From NCBI GenBank assembly GCA_039029315.1, contig JBCCGK010000017.1, positions 84,508 to 148,507 of the forward strand: a stretch of DNA of 64,000 nucleotides, written 5' to 3'. This DNA is from JBCCCJ01 sp039029315 (GTDB lineage: Bacteria > Bacteroidota > Bacteroidia > J057). Below are positions 9,485 through 17,953 of this stretch, one piece after another (the stretch's first letter is position 1; every line of letters begins with the position of its first letter). The notes under the pieces are model-generated. The model saw nothing but the letters and a program-made list of their open reading frames with translations, did not search any database and had not been told where the DNA came from. Position numbers and translations under genes: made by a program.

Positions 9485-10954
9485 TTAGATCAATTTCCAG
9501 CCTGCACGCAGGGGGCGTGAAACAAATTGGTTGGCCTCATCGAAATTGGTGACCTTGGTGTTTTCACCATCCCATAACAGTTTTTTCCTTCCATAATAGG
9601 ATCTTCTTCCATTCTCCATTTCTTTTGACAACGCATAACTACGAATGGCCAAATTCCCCATCAAAACAGTCTCGGTCATAGGACCTGCATAGTCAAAAGA
9701 AGAAGTCAGAGCTTTGTGTTCGGTGCTGCCAAATCCTGCCTTACAAGCCTTGGTCCAGGATATCTGATGGCCATATTCTGGCAAGGTTTCATTCGGATTG
9801 TCTGTTTTGTATCCCTTTGGCATGGTCAGGACATCACCATTCTTCTTGTAGAGTTTCGGATGCTGTCCATAGGTACTACAGGTCATGATCCCTTTTTTGC
9901 CAATCATAATCACACCATTGGCACTATCTGGCGCACCAAGACTATGATCAGCTGGAATCAGATCAGGGTGAAATGGGCGGATGCCTCCATCAGACCATGT
10001 CATGTTCACTTCTGACTTGTTATGAGAAGAGGAAGGAAACTTGATCTGCACATAGGAAGATGGTGGACAGCCTTCGGGAATATGCTCGGGTATCCAGTCC
10101 TGGGTAAATACCTGTCCGACACTGCCTTCGACTTCTGTTGGATACCCCAAACGCAATACTCTGAATGGAGGATCAATCAGGTGACATCCCATATCCCCCA
10201 ATGCGCCTGTTCCGAAATTCCACCAACCACGCCATTTGAAGGGATGGAAGAGCGGATGATAATCTACTGGCTCGGCAGGGCCAATGAAGAGGTCCCAATC
10301 TGTTGGGCTGATATGAGACGGCCTTGGTGGTTGCTCTGAGGGGAAAGGGATGCCCTGTGGCCATACTGGCCGATTGGTCCAGACATGAACTGTGTGTACA
10401 GGCCCAATCAATCCTGCATCAAACCATTCCATCAATTGTGCTTGCCCGGGATTAGAGGCTCCCTGATTGCCCATCTGGCTGACGACTTTGTACTTTCGCG
10501 CCCCTTCTGTGAGTTGGCGAGCTTCATAGATGTTGTGAGTCAATGGCTTCTGCACATACACATGCATCCCCAACTGCATAGCAGACATGGCCGCGACACC
10601 ATGAATATGGTCAGGAGCAGAAATGGTGACAGCATCGATGGTGTCCTTCATTTCTTCCAACATGATGCGAAAGTCCTTGTAGAACTTGGCTTTGGGGAAC
10701 TTATCTGTGGCATTTTTTGCCCGTTCTGTATCGATGTCACACAGGGCGACTACATTGTTTGCGCCATCATTCCAGGAATTGCGGATGTCTCCCCAGCCTT
10801 TGCCACCAGCTCCGATGGCAGCAAGATTCAATTTATCACTTGGTGGGATAAACCCCCGCCCCAGAACATGGCGTGGAACAATCATAAAGCCTGCACCAGC
10901 GGCAGCAGTGTTTTTGATAAACTCTCTTCTGGAATTATTCTTCTTGTCAGTCAT
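9485..10954 (-). CDS. Tat-exported Gfo/Idh/MocA family oxidoreductase
   Basis: 489 residues. The N-terminus has a twin-arginine leader (SRREFIKNTAAAGAGFMIVP). The Rossmann domain reads LNLAAIGAGGKGWGDIRNSW at about residues 43-62 for NAD(P). The conserved EKP-like motif appears as YVQKPLTHNIYEARQL (about 133), where Gln replaces the usual Glu before Lys-Pro. The C-terminal domain has the DMGCHLIDPPF motif (about 254) of the periplasmic glycoside-oxidising subgroup. These enzymes typically oxidise or epimerise sugars, with Tat export allowing a pre-bound cofactor. It lies between the apiosidase-like gene (78 bp upstream) and the deacylase-like gene (14 bp downstream) and is probably co-transcribed with both. 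Confidence 0.9.
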   Translation of the reverse strand: MTDKKNNSRREFIKNTAAAGAGFMIVPRHVLGRGFIPPSDKLNLAAIGAGGKGWGDIRNSWNDGANNVVALCDIDTERAKNATDKFPKAKFYKDFRIMLEEMKDTIDAVTISAPDHIHGVAAMSAMQLGMHVYVQKPLTHNIYEARQLTEGARKYKVVSQMGNQGASNPGQAQLMEWFDAGLIGPVHTVHVWTNRPVWPQGIPFPSEQPPRPSHISPTDWDLFIGPAEPVDYHPLFHPFKWRGWWNFGTGALGDMGCHLIDPPFRVLRLGYPTEVEGSVGQVFTQDWIPEHIPEGCPPSSYVQIKFPSSSHNKSEVNMTWSDGGIRPFHPDLIPADHSLGAPDSANGVIMIGKKGIMTCSTYGQHPKLYKKNGDVLTMPKGYKTDNPNETLPEYGHQISWTKACKAGFGSTEHKALTSSFDYAGPMTETVLMGNLAIRSYALSKEMENGRRSYYGRKKLLWDGENTKVTNFDEANQFVSRPLRAGWKLI

Positions 10955-11032
10955 AGTAGTAGACAGTCTTGATTGTAAGAAATGGATTGTGTGTGATGAA
11001 AATTAGTGGATTTACTAGCGAAAATTACTGAA

Positions 11033-12721
11033 TTATTCTTTTTCTCCAATGATCAATACCCAGGGGTTGTTCGTCGGGGCATGGAAGATCTGGTTCTGTT
11101 GGGTTTCTGCTTCTTCTACAAACGTTCCCGCAACCGGATCAAACCACCGATATGGCAAACCTTCTGCCAATCCAGCGATGGCAAGGTCTCCTCCATCGTT
11201 CAGATAGGAAAGATAGATTTGGGCATTCTTGGTCAGCAAGGGATACGCTCCTCCTGTAAGATCAGGACGTTTCTCAATATCAGTGAGATCTAGCCCCGCC
11301 AAGGCCTTGCTCACATACCCAACATAGGTGGAGCCTTGCATCTTCATCGCCTGATCCCAGGAAGTCGGTTGATCTGTCCAGCCAGGCCAGCCTTCCTCAT
11401 CAGGGCTTACTTTCCATTGCCACAAGGTTGCGGCTCCATAGACGACGCCCATTGTGCCCCCAGACATGAATTGCATCCAGGCCTCTTCCCCTTGCCACCA
11501 TCCCACTCCATGTTGTCCCTCATTCATGCCTTCATAAGTTGGTTCCCCATTGGCAGAAGCTTTGGTCGGGAGATGGTCATACATGCGTTGTACATTGGTA
11601 TACTCATGTTCATTGCTATGTCCGGTTTGTGCCCACTGAAAATCCAGCCATTCTTCTGCCTGATATGTTTTGTTGAAGTGTTCACAATGTTTGATTGGAT
11701 TGTCGACTGCCCATCGTGCCACATAGTCGTCGCAAGGATTGTAGTGTAGGCCTGTCGGTTGTTCATAACTGTCCCATTCTTCCAACATTTCGCCACTTTC
11801 CTTGACGCCAGGATCTCTGCCCCCATTGTCACCGGCGATCAGCCACATGGCAGGCTGGCTTCCATATCGAGCCAACAGATATTTGCAGTAACGTACATAT
11901 TCTCCAGGCTCAACATGATTGCCTAGTACTTTTTTTCCTTTCCATCCATAGCCATGAAAGACTGGCTGAAACACAGGGACGATCTCATGTGCAATCAGAA
12001 TCGCAACCAAAGAATCGAGATATTGAAAATAAGAGGGAGTTAGCTGATTGATGTGTCCTTCATGCAAATCTTCAAACCCGCGCATAAAGCCTTGTGGCGT
12101 ATTTCTGGCTGCCGGGCCTTCTGCTTCCATATCTGGCTGCACAGACATGAGCAGGGCTGCGTTGAAACCTTTTTGTTGGCGATCTGTTGCATAGTGCTCA
12201 ACTTGTTCTTTGGTCGCACGAAATGGCAAAGCCCAGGGTGTGTCTCCAACTAGCAGAAAGGGATGTCCATCATGATGAATGACATTGCGTTTGCCAGGAG
12301 ACATGCGAAGCAGTCCATGTCGAAGCAGATGATTTTCTCCTTCATAGGCGACGGATTGCAGGCTTCCTTTCTGCAAATGAAGTCCGGTATTTTCTCTGTC
12401 GGAACAAGCTGTTTCCCATGTCCAGATACTCCCATTATCTGGTGGAGTGAAGCGAATTTTCCACTGCTTGCCCCCATCCCAAAATCCTGGCCGCCTGAGT
12501 TGTTCGCCGACCTCATTGGTAAACACCGCTGCGACCTCTACTTCTATGTATGGATTGGAATATGATTTTGTCGATTCCAGGCTGAGGTCATAGGTCGTCC
12601 ATTGGGGAACATGCTGAATCTTGGCACCACAAGCAAACAGAAAAAACAGACCAAGAGGGAGCAGCACACTTTTTGAGAGTAGAAATTGAGGAAAAAATCC
12701 ATTAATTTTGACTAAACACAT
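11033..12721 (-). CDS. Apiosidase-like lipoprotein (DUF5060/DUF4038 glycoside hydrolase)
   Basis: 562 residues from the ATG at 12721, or 567 from 12736. A lipoprotein-type leader (PLGLFFLFACG) is followed by a DUF5060 beta-sandwich (about residues 40-125). A DUF4038 TIM barrel runs from about 130 to 450 (HPFLLVGDTPWALPFRAT, YATDRQQKGFNAALLMSVQP, AMWLIAGDNGG, ANGEPTYEGM). A C-terminal collagen-binding-like beta domain follows. The family includes GH140 apiosidases acting on pectic side chains; the true substrate is not known. The barrel contains candidate acidic catalytic residues at GDN and GEPTYE. The start codon overlaps that of the divergent Uma2 gene at one CATG, so no intergenic space exists. 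It is the first gene of a probable operon with the oxidoreductase and deacylase. Confidence 0.85.
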   Translation of the reverse strand: MCLVKINGFFPQFLLSKSVLLPLGLFFLFACGAKIQHVPQWTTYDLSLESTKSYSNPYIEVEVAAVFTNEVGEQLRRPGFWDGGKQWKIRFTPPDNGSIWTWETACSDRENTGLHLQKGSLQSVAYEGENHLLRHGLLRMSPGKRNVIHHDGHPFLLVGDTPWALPFRATKEQVEHYATDRQQKGFNAALLMSVQPDMEAEGPAARNTPQGFMRGFEDLHEGHINQLTPSYFQYLDSLVAILIAHEIVPVFQPVFHGYGWKGKKVLGNHVEPGEYVRYCKYLLARYGSQPAMWLIAGDNGGRDPGVKESGEMLEEWDSYEQPTGLHYNPCDDYVARWAVDNPIKHCEHFNKTYQAEEWLDFQWAQTGHSNEHEYTNVQRMYDHLPTKASANGEPTYEGMNEGQHGVGWWQGEEAWMQFMSGGTMGVVYGAATLWQWKVSPDEEGWPGWTDQPTSWDQAMKMQGSTYVGYVSKALAGLDLTDIEKRPDLTGGAYPLLTKNAQIYLSYLNDGGDLAIAGLAEGLPYRWFDPVAGTFVEEAETQQNQIFHAPTNNPWVLIIGEKE

Positions 12722-13319
12722 GACAGCTATGCTCATTGTAGAAGGACATAAGATCGTAAACTATTCGGAACACATGACGGATGATGAGTTGTTCGACTTC
12801 TGTCAGGCCAACAAAGAGCTGCAGATAGAAAGAGATGCACAACAAAACATTATCATTATGGCTCCTGTAGGTGGTGAATCAGGTAAAAATGAAAAAGATT
12901 TTATTTATGAAGTAGAACACTGGAGGAGGAAAACCTCTTTGGGTGAATCCTTTAGCTCCTCAACCGGATTTATCCTCCCAAATGGAGCCATGCGTTCCCC
13001 GGATGCTTCCTGGGTCAGTCCAGAACGCTGGCAAAACGTCTCTGAAGAACAAAAGAAGAAATTCCTGCCCATTGTCCCTGATTTCGTGGTAGAGGTTCGC
13101 TCCCCTACCGACAAGCTTGAACGCATGAAAGACAAGATGCAGGAATGGGTCGACAATGGTGTCTGCCTCGCATGGCTTGTGGATGTAGAAGGGGAGCAAA
13201 CCTTCATCTATCGAAGCAATGGTTCCATCGAGATTGTTCCTGGATTTGACCAGGAACTTAGTGGAGAAGACGTGATGGAAGGATTCTCCTTTGATTTATC
13301 CCAATTGCGCTTGTCCTAG
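12720..13319 (+). CDS. Uma2 family (DUF820) PD-(D/E)XK nuclease-fold protein
   Basis: About 199 residues from the ATG at 12720; ATG 12729 is also possible. The fold signature is present: the N-terminal YSEHMTDDELFDFCQANKEL, a central RSPDASWVS, then PDFVVEVRSPTDKLERMKDK (about residues 116-135), which holds the D-x(n)-E-V-x-S-x-x-D core of the Uma2 restriction-like fold. The family is very abundant in cyanobacteria and is found in Bacteroidota; its biological role is unsettled. It is an isolated plus-strand gene inside a minus-strand catabolic cluster. Its start codon overlaps the divergent apiosidase-like gene, and its stop shares the CTAG tetramer with the convergent isomerase-like gene. 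This tight packing suggests late insertion. Confidence 0.85.
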   Translation: MTAMLIVEGHKIVNYSEHMTDDELFDFCQANKELQIERDAQQNIIIMAPVGGESGKNEKDFIYEVEHWRRKTSLGESFSSSTGFILPNGAMRSPDASWVSPERWQNVSEEQKKKFLPIVPDFVVEVRSPTDKLERMKDKMQEWVDNGVCLAWLVDVEGEQTFIYRSNGSIEIVPGFDQELSGEDVMEGFSFDLSQLRLS

Positions 13320-14269
13320 TACATCTCCTTCAAGGCATCTCTTGTGGCGATCAATTTGTCTCGAACCTCGACAATCGACTCCCATTCCCGATCCTTCTCC
13401 CCATGCTCGATGCCACAATATCCTCTATAGCCTGCATCCAGCACAATTTTCATCATGCGTTCATAATCCAGATCTGACTGGTTTCCATCATCATCCCAGG
13501 CCGTAATTTTGACGCTGACTCCCTTGGCATAAGGCATGAGTTCTTGCACGCCCCGATACGCATCATAGGATGCGGCTGGAGTCTTAGTCCCCCATCCATT
13601 GAGTCTGAAGTTGCCAAAATCCGGGAGTGTTCCTGCCCGTGGATGATCTGCGAGGTCCATTACCCCTGTCAACCACTTCGCATTGCTGGAGAACCCACCA
13701 TGATTTTCGATCATGACATTGATGTCAAATTGATCTGCGTATTCACACATGCGTCGCAAGCCGTCAGCCACCAGTTTTTGGGATTTTTTGAAGTCTTTTT
13801 TGGACTTACTCCATTTGTAAGGAGAATAGCCATTGACACGGATCGAATGACATCCCAGGTATTTGGCTGCCTGTACCCATTTTTTATGGTTCTCTACTGT
13901 CTGTATGCGTTCTTTTTCATCCTCAGCTCCCAGGGAGCCTTCGGCATCACACATGATCAGGACAGAGCGGACGCCTTCGCCATCAGCTCGGGCTTTCATT
14001 TCTCGAAGATATGCTTTGTCTTCTGCCTTGTCTTTGAAAAACTGGTTGACATACTCAACAGCATCAATTCCATGTTTTCGTGCCAGAACAGGAAAATCAA
14101 GATGGTCTGTTTTTTTCTTAAATAAGGAACGATTGATTGACCATTCTGCCAATGAGATTTTGAAAAGGGGTTCTTTGGAGGTCATAGCGGCTTGAGAGTT
14201 AAGCCCGAGGCTCAGGCCTGCGGTAGTAATAGCAGTGGTTTTGAGGAAGTTTCTACGAGTAGTTGACAT
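13316..14269 (-). CDS. Tat-exported sugar phosphate isomerase/epimerase-like TIM barrel
   Basis: 317 residues. The Tat leader is STTRRNFLKTTAITTAGLSL. The body is an AP-endonuclease-2-like TIM barrel: FPVLARKHGIDAVEYVNQFF (about 60), VRSVLIMCDAEG (about 97), NVMIENHGGFSSN (about 184, with the metal-binding Glu), GTLPDFGNFRL, and GYCGIEHGEKD near the C-terminus (second metal Glu). Export makes a phosphorylated substrate unlikely; free sugars or keto-glycosides are more plausible. It ends tail to tail with the Uma2 gene, sharing CTAG at 13316-13319. It lies upstream of the apiosidase-like unit and about 220 bp downstream of a second Gfo/Idh/MocA gene. Confidence 0.87.
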   Translation of the reverse strand: MSTTRRNFLKTTAITTAGLSLGLNSQAAMTSKEPLFKISLAEWSINRSLFKKKTDHLDFPVLARKHGIDAVEYVNQFFKDKAEDKAYLREMKARADGEGVRSVLIMCDAEGSLGAEDEKERIQTVENHKKWVQAAKYLGCHSIRVNGYSPYKWSKSKKDFKKSQKLVADGLRRMCEYADQFDINVMIENHGGFSSNAKWLTGVMDLADHPRAGTLPDFGNFRLNGWGTKTPAASYDAYRGVQELMPYAKGVSVKITAWDDDGNQSDLDYERMMKIVLDAGYRGYCGIEHGEKDREWESIVEVRDKLIATRDALKEMY

Positions 14270-14491
14270 ATGAATTTGATTGATTCTTTGGTTTTGAGAT
14301 CAGTTTTTTCGCTAATTATTGGATATTTTTCTTTCTCCTTTGCAAATTTTCCCGAAACAGTTATGCAAAAAATCGGAACGAACTAACCAAGGCCATCCCT
14401 GCATGCCATCCTCCCCTTCCCGATGTATCGGGATTCCATCCCAGCCACATTTCCTTGAAATCTTTTGGTCTTTAGTGACTAGAAGCCAATG

Positions 14492-15898
14492 TTAGAGGGT
14501 TTTCATGTTGATGGGGTCCCAGAGGAATACTTTGTTTTGTTTGATGCAGTCATTGGGGAGGATAGAGGGTGCAGCGGCGCGAAGTCCAAAGGTCGGATCT
14601 TGCATGATATCACTGGTATCGTCATGTCTGATGGCATGGAAGAATCTTCCAAAGTGATCCAGACCAGAATCGTAATCCGATGGAGCTGTATAGCGGATTT
14701 CTCCTCCAAAATCGTATGTGTCAATCATGGGAGTTTTTCGGCGATATTGACGGTATTCTTTGACAAATTCCTCTCGCTGATCTTTGGCAAATGTGCGGAC
14801 AGAATTGTATCCTTCTACCAACCCTTGCTCGGTTGATTCTCCTCTGGGATGGTTACGCATATGAATATTTCGCCCCCTGATCTCCAAGACTCCTTCGCTT
14901 CCGATGAAGGTATAGCTTGGGCCTCCCCCACTCCCATCAGCAAAGTTGGCTTTCAGGATCAGGGTAAAAGCAGGATGCGAGTGCGTCTCCGGATAATCCA
15001 GCAATGCCATCAACACATCCGGCGCATCTCGCCCGTCATTCCAATATCTGACCCCACCCATGGCAGAGATTTTGTCGGGGCCAAGGCTGTCCAGCATGAA
15101 ATGCAAGGCGGACAATCTATGCACAAACATATCTCCAGAGACACCTGTTCCATACTCTCCATATTTCCGCCATCGAAAAAAGCGATCTGCATCAAATGCC
15201 CGTCTCGGTGCAGGGCCTTGAAATGCCTCCCAATCGATGGTCTTCTCTGAGGCATCTGAAGGAATGCTGTACTGCCATGCACCAATGGCACTGTTGCGAC
15301 TGACGGTTGCCTCCACCACATTGAGCACCCCAATGGAACCAGATTGGATCAGACTTTTGACCTTTTGATAGAGTGGCTGGCGGAATTGCTTGCTCCCGAC
15401 AATAGCTACCTGAGCAGTTTGGCGCTGGGTATCAATGATCCGATGTCCATCGGCAACTTTCTGGATCACAGGCTTCTCAATATAGGCCGCTTTTCCAGCC
15501 TTCATGGCATCTACAGCCATCTGGGCATGCCAGTGATCAGGCGTATTGATGATGACCGCATCTATGTCTTCTCTGGCCAACAATTCCCGATACTCCCTTG
15601 TGGTGGCTACCTGATCTCCGTAGACTTCTTTCACGCGTGCCAAACGCCCATCATAGCAGTCTGCCGCTGCGACAAATTCTGCTTCGGGCATACGTGCAAT
15701 CACATCCAGGTTCGCAAACCCAATGATGCCCATGCCCAAAGCTGCCACACGGATCTTGTCATTGGGAGAAATGTGCCTTTTGGGGAGAATGATCGGAGAA
15801 GCTTTGCGTGCTTGCAATGTCCCCCCAGCCAGCAAAGAAGCAGCACCTACAGTTTTCAGAAAATGCCTCCTGGGGAACGATTTTTTTGAATCAGTCAT
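14492..15898 (-). CDS. Tat-exported Gfo/Idh/MocA family oxidoreductase
   Basis: 468 residues with the Tat leader SFPRRHFLKTVGAASLLAGG. The NAD(P)-binding Rossmann start is IRVAALGMGIIGFANLDVIA (about residues 44-63). TPDHWHAQMAVDAMKAGKAA is the typical helix before YIEKPVIQKVADGHRIID (about 134-152), with the canonical EKP lysine. GVSGDMFVHRLSALHFMLDS (about 252-271) holds the active-site His region. It belongs to the exported glycoside-oxidising subgroup and probably acts with the TIM-barrel proteins on either side. The 114-bp gap to the divergent isomerase-like gene at 16013 is the only upstream control space. Confidence 0.9.
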   Translation of the reverse strand: MTDSKKSFPRRHFLKTVGAASLLAGGTLQARKASPIILPKRHISPNDKIRVAALGMGIIGFANLDVIARMPEAEFVAAADCYDGRLARVKEVYGDQVATTREYRELLAREDIDAVIINTPDHWHAQMAVDAMKAGKAAYIEKPVIQKVADGHRIIDTQRQTAQVAIVGSKQFRQPLYQKVKSLIQSGSIGVLNVVEATVSRNSAIGAWQYSIPSDASEKTIDWEAFQGPAPRRAFDADRFFRWRKYGEYGTGVSGDMFVHRLSALHFMLDSLGPDKISAMGGVRYWNDGRDAPDVLMALLDYPETHSHPAFTLILKANFADGSGGGPSYTFIGSEGVLEIRGRNIHMRNHPRGESTEQGLVEGYNSVRTFAKDQREEFVKEYRQYRRKTPMIDTYDFGGEIRYTAPSDYDSGLDHFGRFFHAIRHDDTSDIMQDPTFGLRAAAPSILPNDCIKQNKVFLWDPINMKTL

Positions 15899-15947
15899 AG
15901 CGATGTATCAGGAATCTAGTTGTCCAACTTCTGGGCAAAGGAATGAC

Positions 15948-15979
15948 TTTGTTTACAAGGTAGCGAATCTCTACATTTA
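15948..15979 (+). promoter_or_regulatory. Putative promoter of the 16013 isomerase-like gene
   Basis: TTTG at 15948-15951, a 20-bp spacer and TACATTTA at 15972-15979 match the Bacteroidota consensus except for the last base of the -7 box. Transcription would start about 30 bp before the ATG at 16013. Confidence 0.42.
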
Positions 15980-16012
15980 TCCACCTCAAGACACAGATTT
16001 TATCCTTCTCAT

Positions 16013-16963
16013 ATGAACGAACAAAGGTTTTCTCGCCGAAAAATGCTAAGTGGATTGGGTGTAACGGCAGGTATGGCTTTGCTTCCGGGCCAATTGATTT
16101 CACAAGCGCTTGTCTCCTCACCTCCTCCGCCATCTTCTTTCTCATTTTGCCTCAATACCAGTACCATTATGGGGCAGAAAGTAGGGCTAGTCCGGGAAAT
16201 CGAAATCGCAGCAGAAGCAGGATATGATGGGATTGAGATTTGGATTCGGTCCCTCAGAGAATATGTGGCAGCCGGGGGAAGTTTGGTTGATCTCAAAAGG
16301 CGGATAGATGATTTGGGTATTCGGGTAGAAGACTCCATTGGGTTCGCGCAGTGGATCGTGGATGATCATGATGTACGGATGCGTGCACTTGAGCAGGCGA
16401 AGGAAGAGATGGATCTCCTCGCACAGATTGGGTGTAGGCGGATTGCCGCTCCTCCCGCGGGAGCTACCGCATATGGCGGGCTGGATTTGGACAAGGCTGC
16501 TGAACGATTTCGAGCATTGGTTGAACTAGGAAAAAGCATGGAGGTTCTGCCACAACTGGAGATCTGGGGATTTTCTAAAAATCTCCATAAGCTGAGTCAA
16601 GTCCTCTATGTTGCTGCTGAATGTGGACATCCTGACACCCGAATTTTGCCGGATGTCTATCATCTCTACAAAGGAGGTTCTGATTTTGATGGGTTGAAAT
16701 TACTAAGTGGTCAGACAGTAGAGATTTTTCATATGAATGATTATCCCGACAAGCCAGGAAGAGAGGAGATTCAGGACAAAGACCGGGTTTATCCGGGATT
16801 GGGGGTTGGTCCCGTAACAGAAGTTCTTCGGGATTTGAAGGCGGCAGGTGGGCCAACCGTCTTGTCTCTGGAGTTGTTCAATCGAGACTATTGGGCAGAG
16901 GACGCTTTGTCTGTTGCGAAACGCGGATTGCAATCGATGAAGGAAGCTGTGGCGAAGGTGTGA
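16013..16963 (+). CDS. Tat-exported sugar phosphate isomerase/epimerase-like TIM barrel
   Basis: 316 residues. The Tat leader is FSRRKMLSGLGVTAGMALLP. The TIM-barrel features are IEIAAEAGYDGIEIWIRSLR (about 62-81), an LEIWGFSKN strand with the metal-type Glu, ILPDVYHLYKGG (about 210, Asp and His ligands), IFHMNDYPDKPGREEIQDKD (about 239), and VLSLELFNRDYW near the end (last metal Glu). This is the complete ligand set of the AP-endonuclease-2-like isomerase family. It is transcribed divergently from the Gfo/Idh/MocA gene at 14492. A different sequence from the 13316 paralogue suggests a different substrate. Confidence 0.88.
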   Translation: MNEQRFSRRKMLSGLGVTAGMALLPGQLISQALVSSPPPPSSFSFCLNTSTIMGQKVGLVREIEIAAEAGYDGIEIWIRSLREYVAAGGSLVDLKRRIDDLGIRVEDSIGFAQWIVDDHDVRMRALEQAKEEMDLLAQIGCRRIAAPPAGATAYGGLDLDKAAERFRALVELGKSMEVLPQLEIWGFSKNLHKLSQVLYVAAECGHPDTRILPDVYHLYKGGSDFDGLKLLSGQTVEIFHMNDYPDKPGREEIQDKDRVYPGLGVGPVTEVLRDLKAAGGPTVLSLELFNRDYWAEDALSVAKRGLQSMKEAVAKV

Positions 16964-16972
16964 GGTGATGGA

Positions 16973-17027
16973 GGGGTATAGGGGTATAGGGGTATAGGGG
17001 TATAGGGGTATAGGGGTATAGGGGATA
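16973..17027. repeat. Tandem array of GGGGTATA (six full copies), G-quadruplex-prone
   Basis: Six perfect 8-bp units GGGGTATA at 16973-17020 are followed by a seventh G4 run (GGGGATAA). Seven runs of four G separated by four-base loops fit the canonical G-quadruplex pattern on the plus strand. The array starts 10 bp after the stop of the isomerase-like gene and ends 41 bp before the ATG of the SDR gene, so it sits in the leader or promoter of the SDR. Confidence 0.93.
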
Positions 17028-17067
17028 AATTATTCGATGTTTTTTGGGAACAATTGTTTTAAGAGAT

Positions 17068-17820
17068 ATGAATTCATCACAAAAAGTTGCGATCATTACT
17101 GGAGCAGGATCGGGTATTGGCCGTGATTTTGCTCAAACGCTTCTCCGAAAAGGATGGGCTGTGGTCCTGTCAGGAAGACGGGAAGACAAACTCTGGGACA
17201 GTATTCGAGGATTGGAGAACCAAGAATCGCTTGTCGTACCTACGGATGTGACACAAGAAGATTCTGTTGCAGCCTTATTTGCCAAAACCAAGGCGGCTTA
17301 TGGTCGGCTGGATCTTTTGTTCAACAATGCCGGAATTGGCGCACCTCCTGTCCCCTTGGAAGAGGTGACTGTCGCTCAATGGAAGGCCGTAGTGGATACG
17401 AATCTGACGGGGCCCTTCCTTTGTACTCAGGAAGCCTTTCGCCTCATGAAAGCGCAAGATCCCCAAGGAGGACGCATCATCAACAATGGGTCTATTTCTG
17501 CGCATGTGCCTCGCCCCTACTCTGCGCCTTATACCGCTACCAAACATGCGATTACAGGCCTTACTCGTTCTACTTCTCTGGATGGACGAAAATACAACAT
17601 TGCTTGTGGACAAATCGACATCGGGAATACGGCAACGGATATGACAGCAAAAATGCAAAAGGGGGTTCCCCAAGCGGATGGCAGCACGGCTATCGAGCCG
17701 ACGATGCATGTGAGCAATGTGAGCAATGCGCTTTTGTATATGGCAGAGTTGCCATTGGATGCGAATGTGCAGTTTATGACTGTGATGGCAACAACGATGC
17801 CCTATATTGGCCGGGGGTAA
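17068..17820 (+). CDS. Short-chain dehydrogenase/reductase (SDR)
   Basis: 250 residues from the ATG at 17068; a TTG eight codons upstream is less likely. The classical SDR layout is present: the TGxxxGxG motif in VAIITGAGSGIGRDFAQTLL at about residues 7-26, NNAGIG near 85, NNGSISAHV (catalytic Ser), and YSAPYTATKHAITGLTRS with the YxxxK pair. It is soluble and cytoplasmic. It follows the exported isomerase-like gene with the 8-bp repeat array between, and may reduce a carbonyl intermediate from the same pathway; this last point is inferred from position only. Confidence 0.93.
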   Translation: MNSSQKVAIITGAGSGIGRDFAQTLLRKGWAVVLSGRREDKLWDSIRGLENQESLVVPTDVTQEDSVAALFAKTKAAYGRLDLLFNNAGIGAPPVPLEEVTVAQWKAVVDTNLTGPFLCTQEAFRLMKAQDPQGGRIINNGSISAHVPRPYSAPYTATKHAITGLTRSTSLDGRKYNIACGQIDIGNTATDMTAKMQKGVPQADGSTAIEPTMHVSNVSNALLYMAELPLDANVQFMTVMATTMPYIGRG

Positions 17821-17837
17821 GGGTTGGTTCTTTCTTT

Positions 17838-17935
17838 TGAGATGTAAAGCATTGTCCTGAGACGTAAAGCGTTAGCCTTTGAGACGTAAAGCGTTAGCCT
17901 TCGCTGCTGTCTTCCCGCAAACGCTTCACGTCTGT
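17838..17935. repeat. Tandem 22-bp repeat with inverted partner between convergent genes
   Basis: Three tandem units open TGAGAYGTAAAGC (17838-17857, 17858-17879, 17880-17901; the last two are identical). A fourth copy lies in inverted orientation at 17919-17935 (AAACGCTTCACGTCTGT). The array can fold into a hairpin between the convergent SDR and alpha/beta-hydrolase genes and could act as a two-way transcript end. It resembles the AACGCAAAG-type element at 51945-52014. Confidence 0.7.
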
Positions 17936-17953
17936 GTTGCGCCTCCTACTCCT

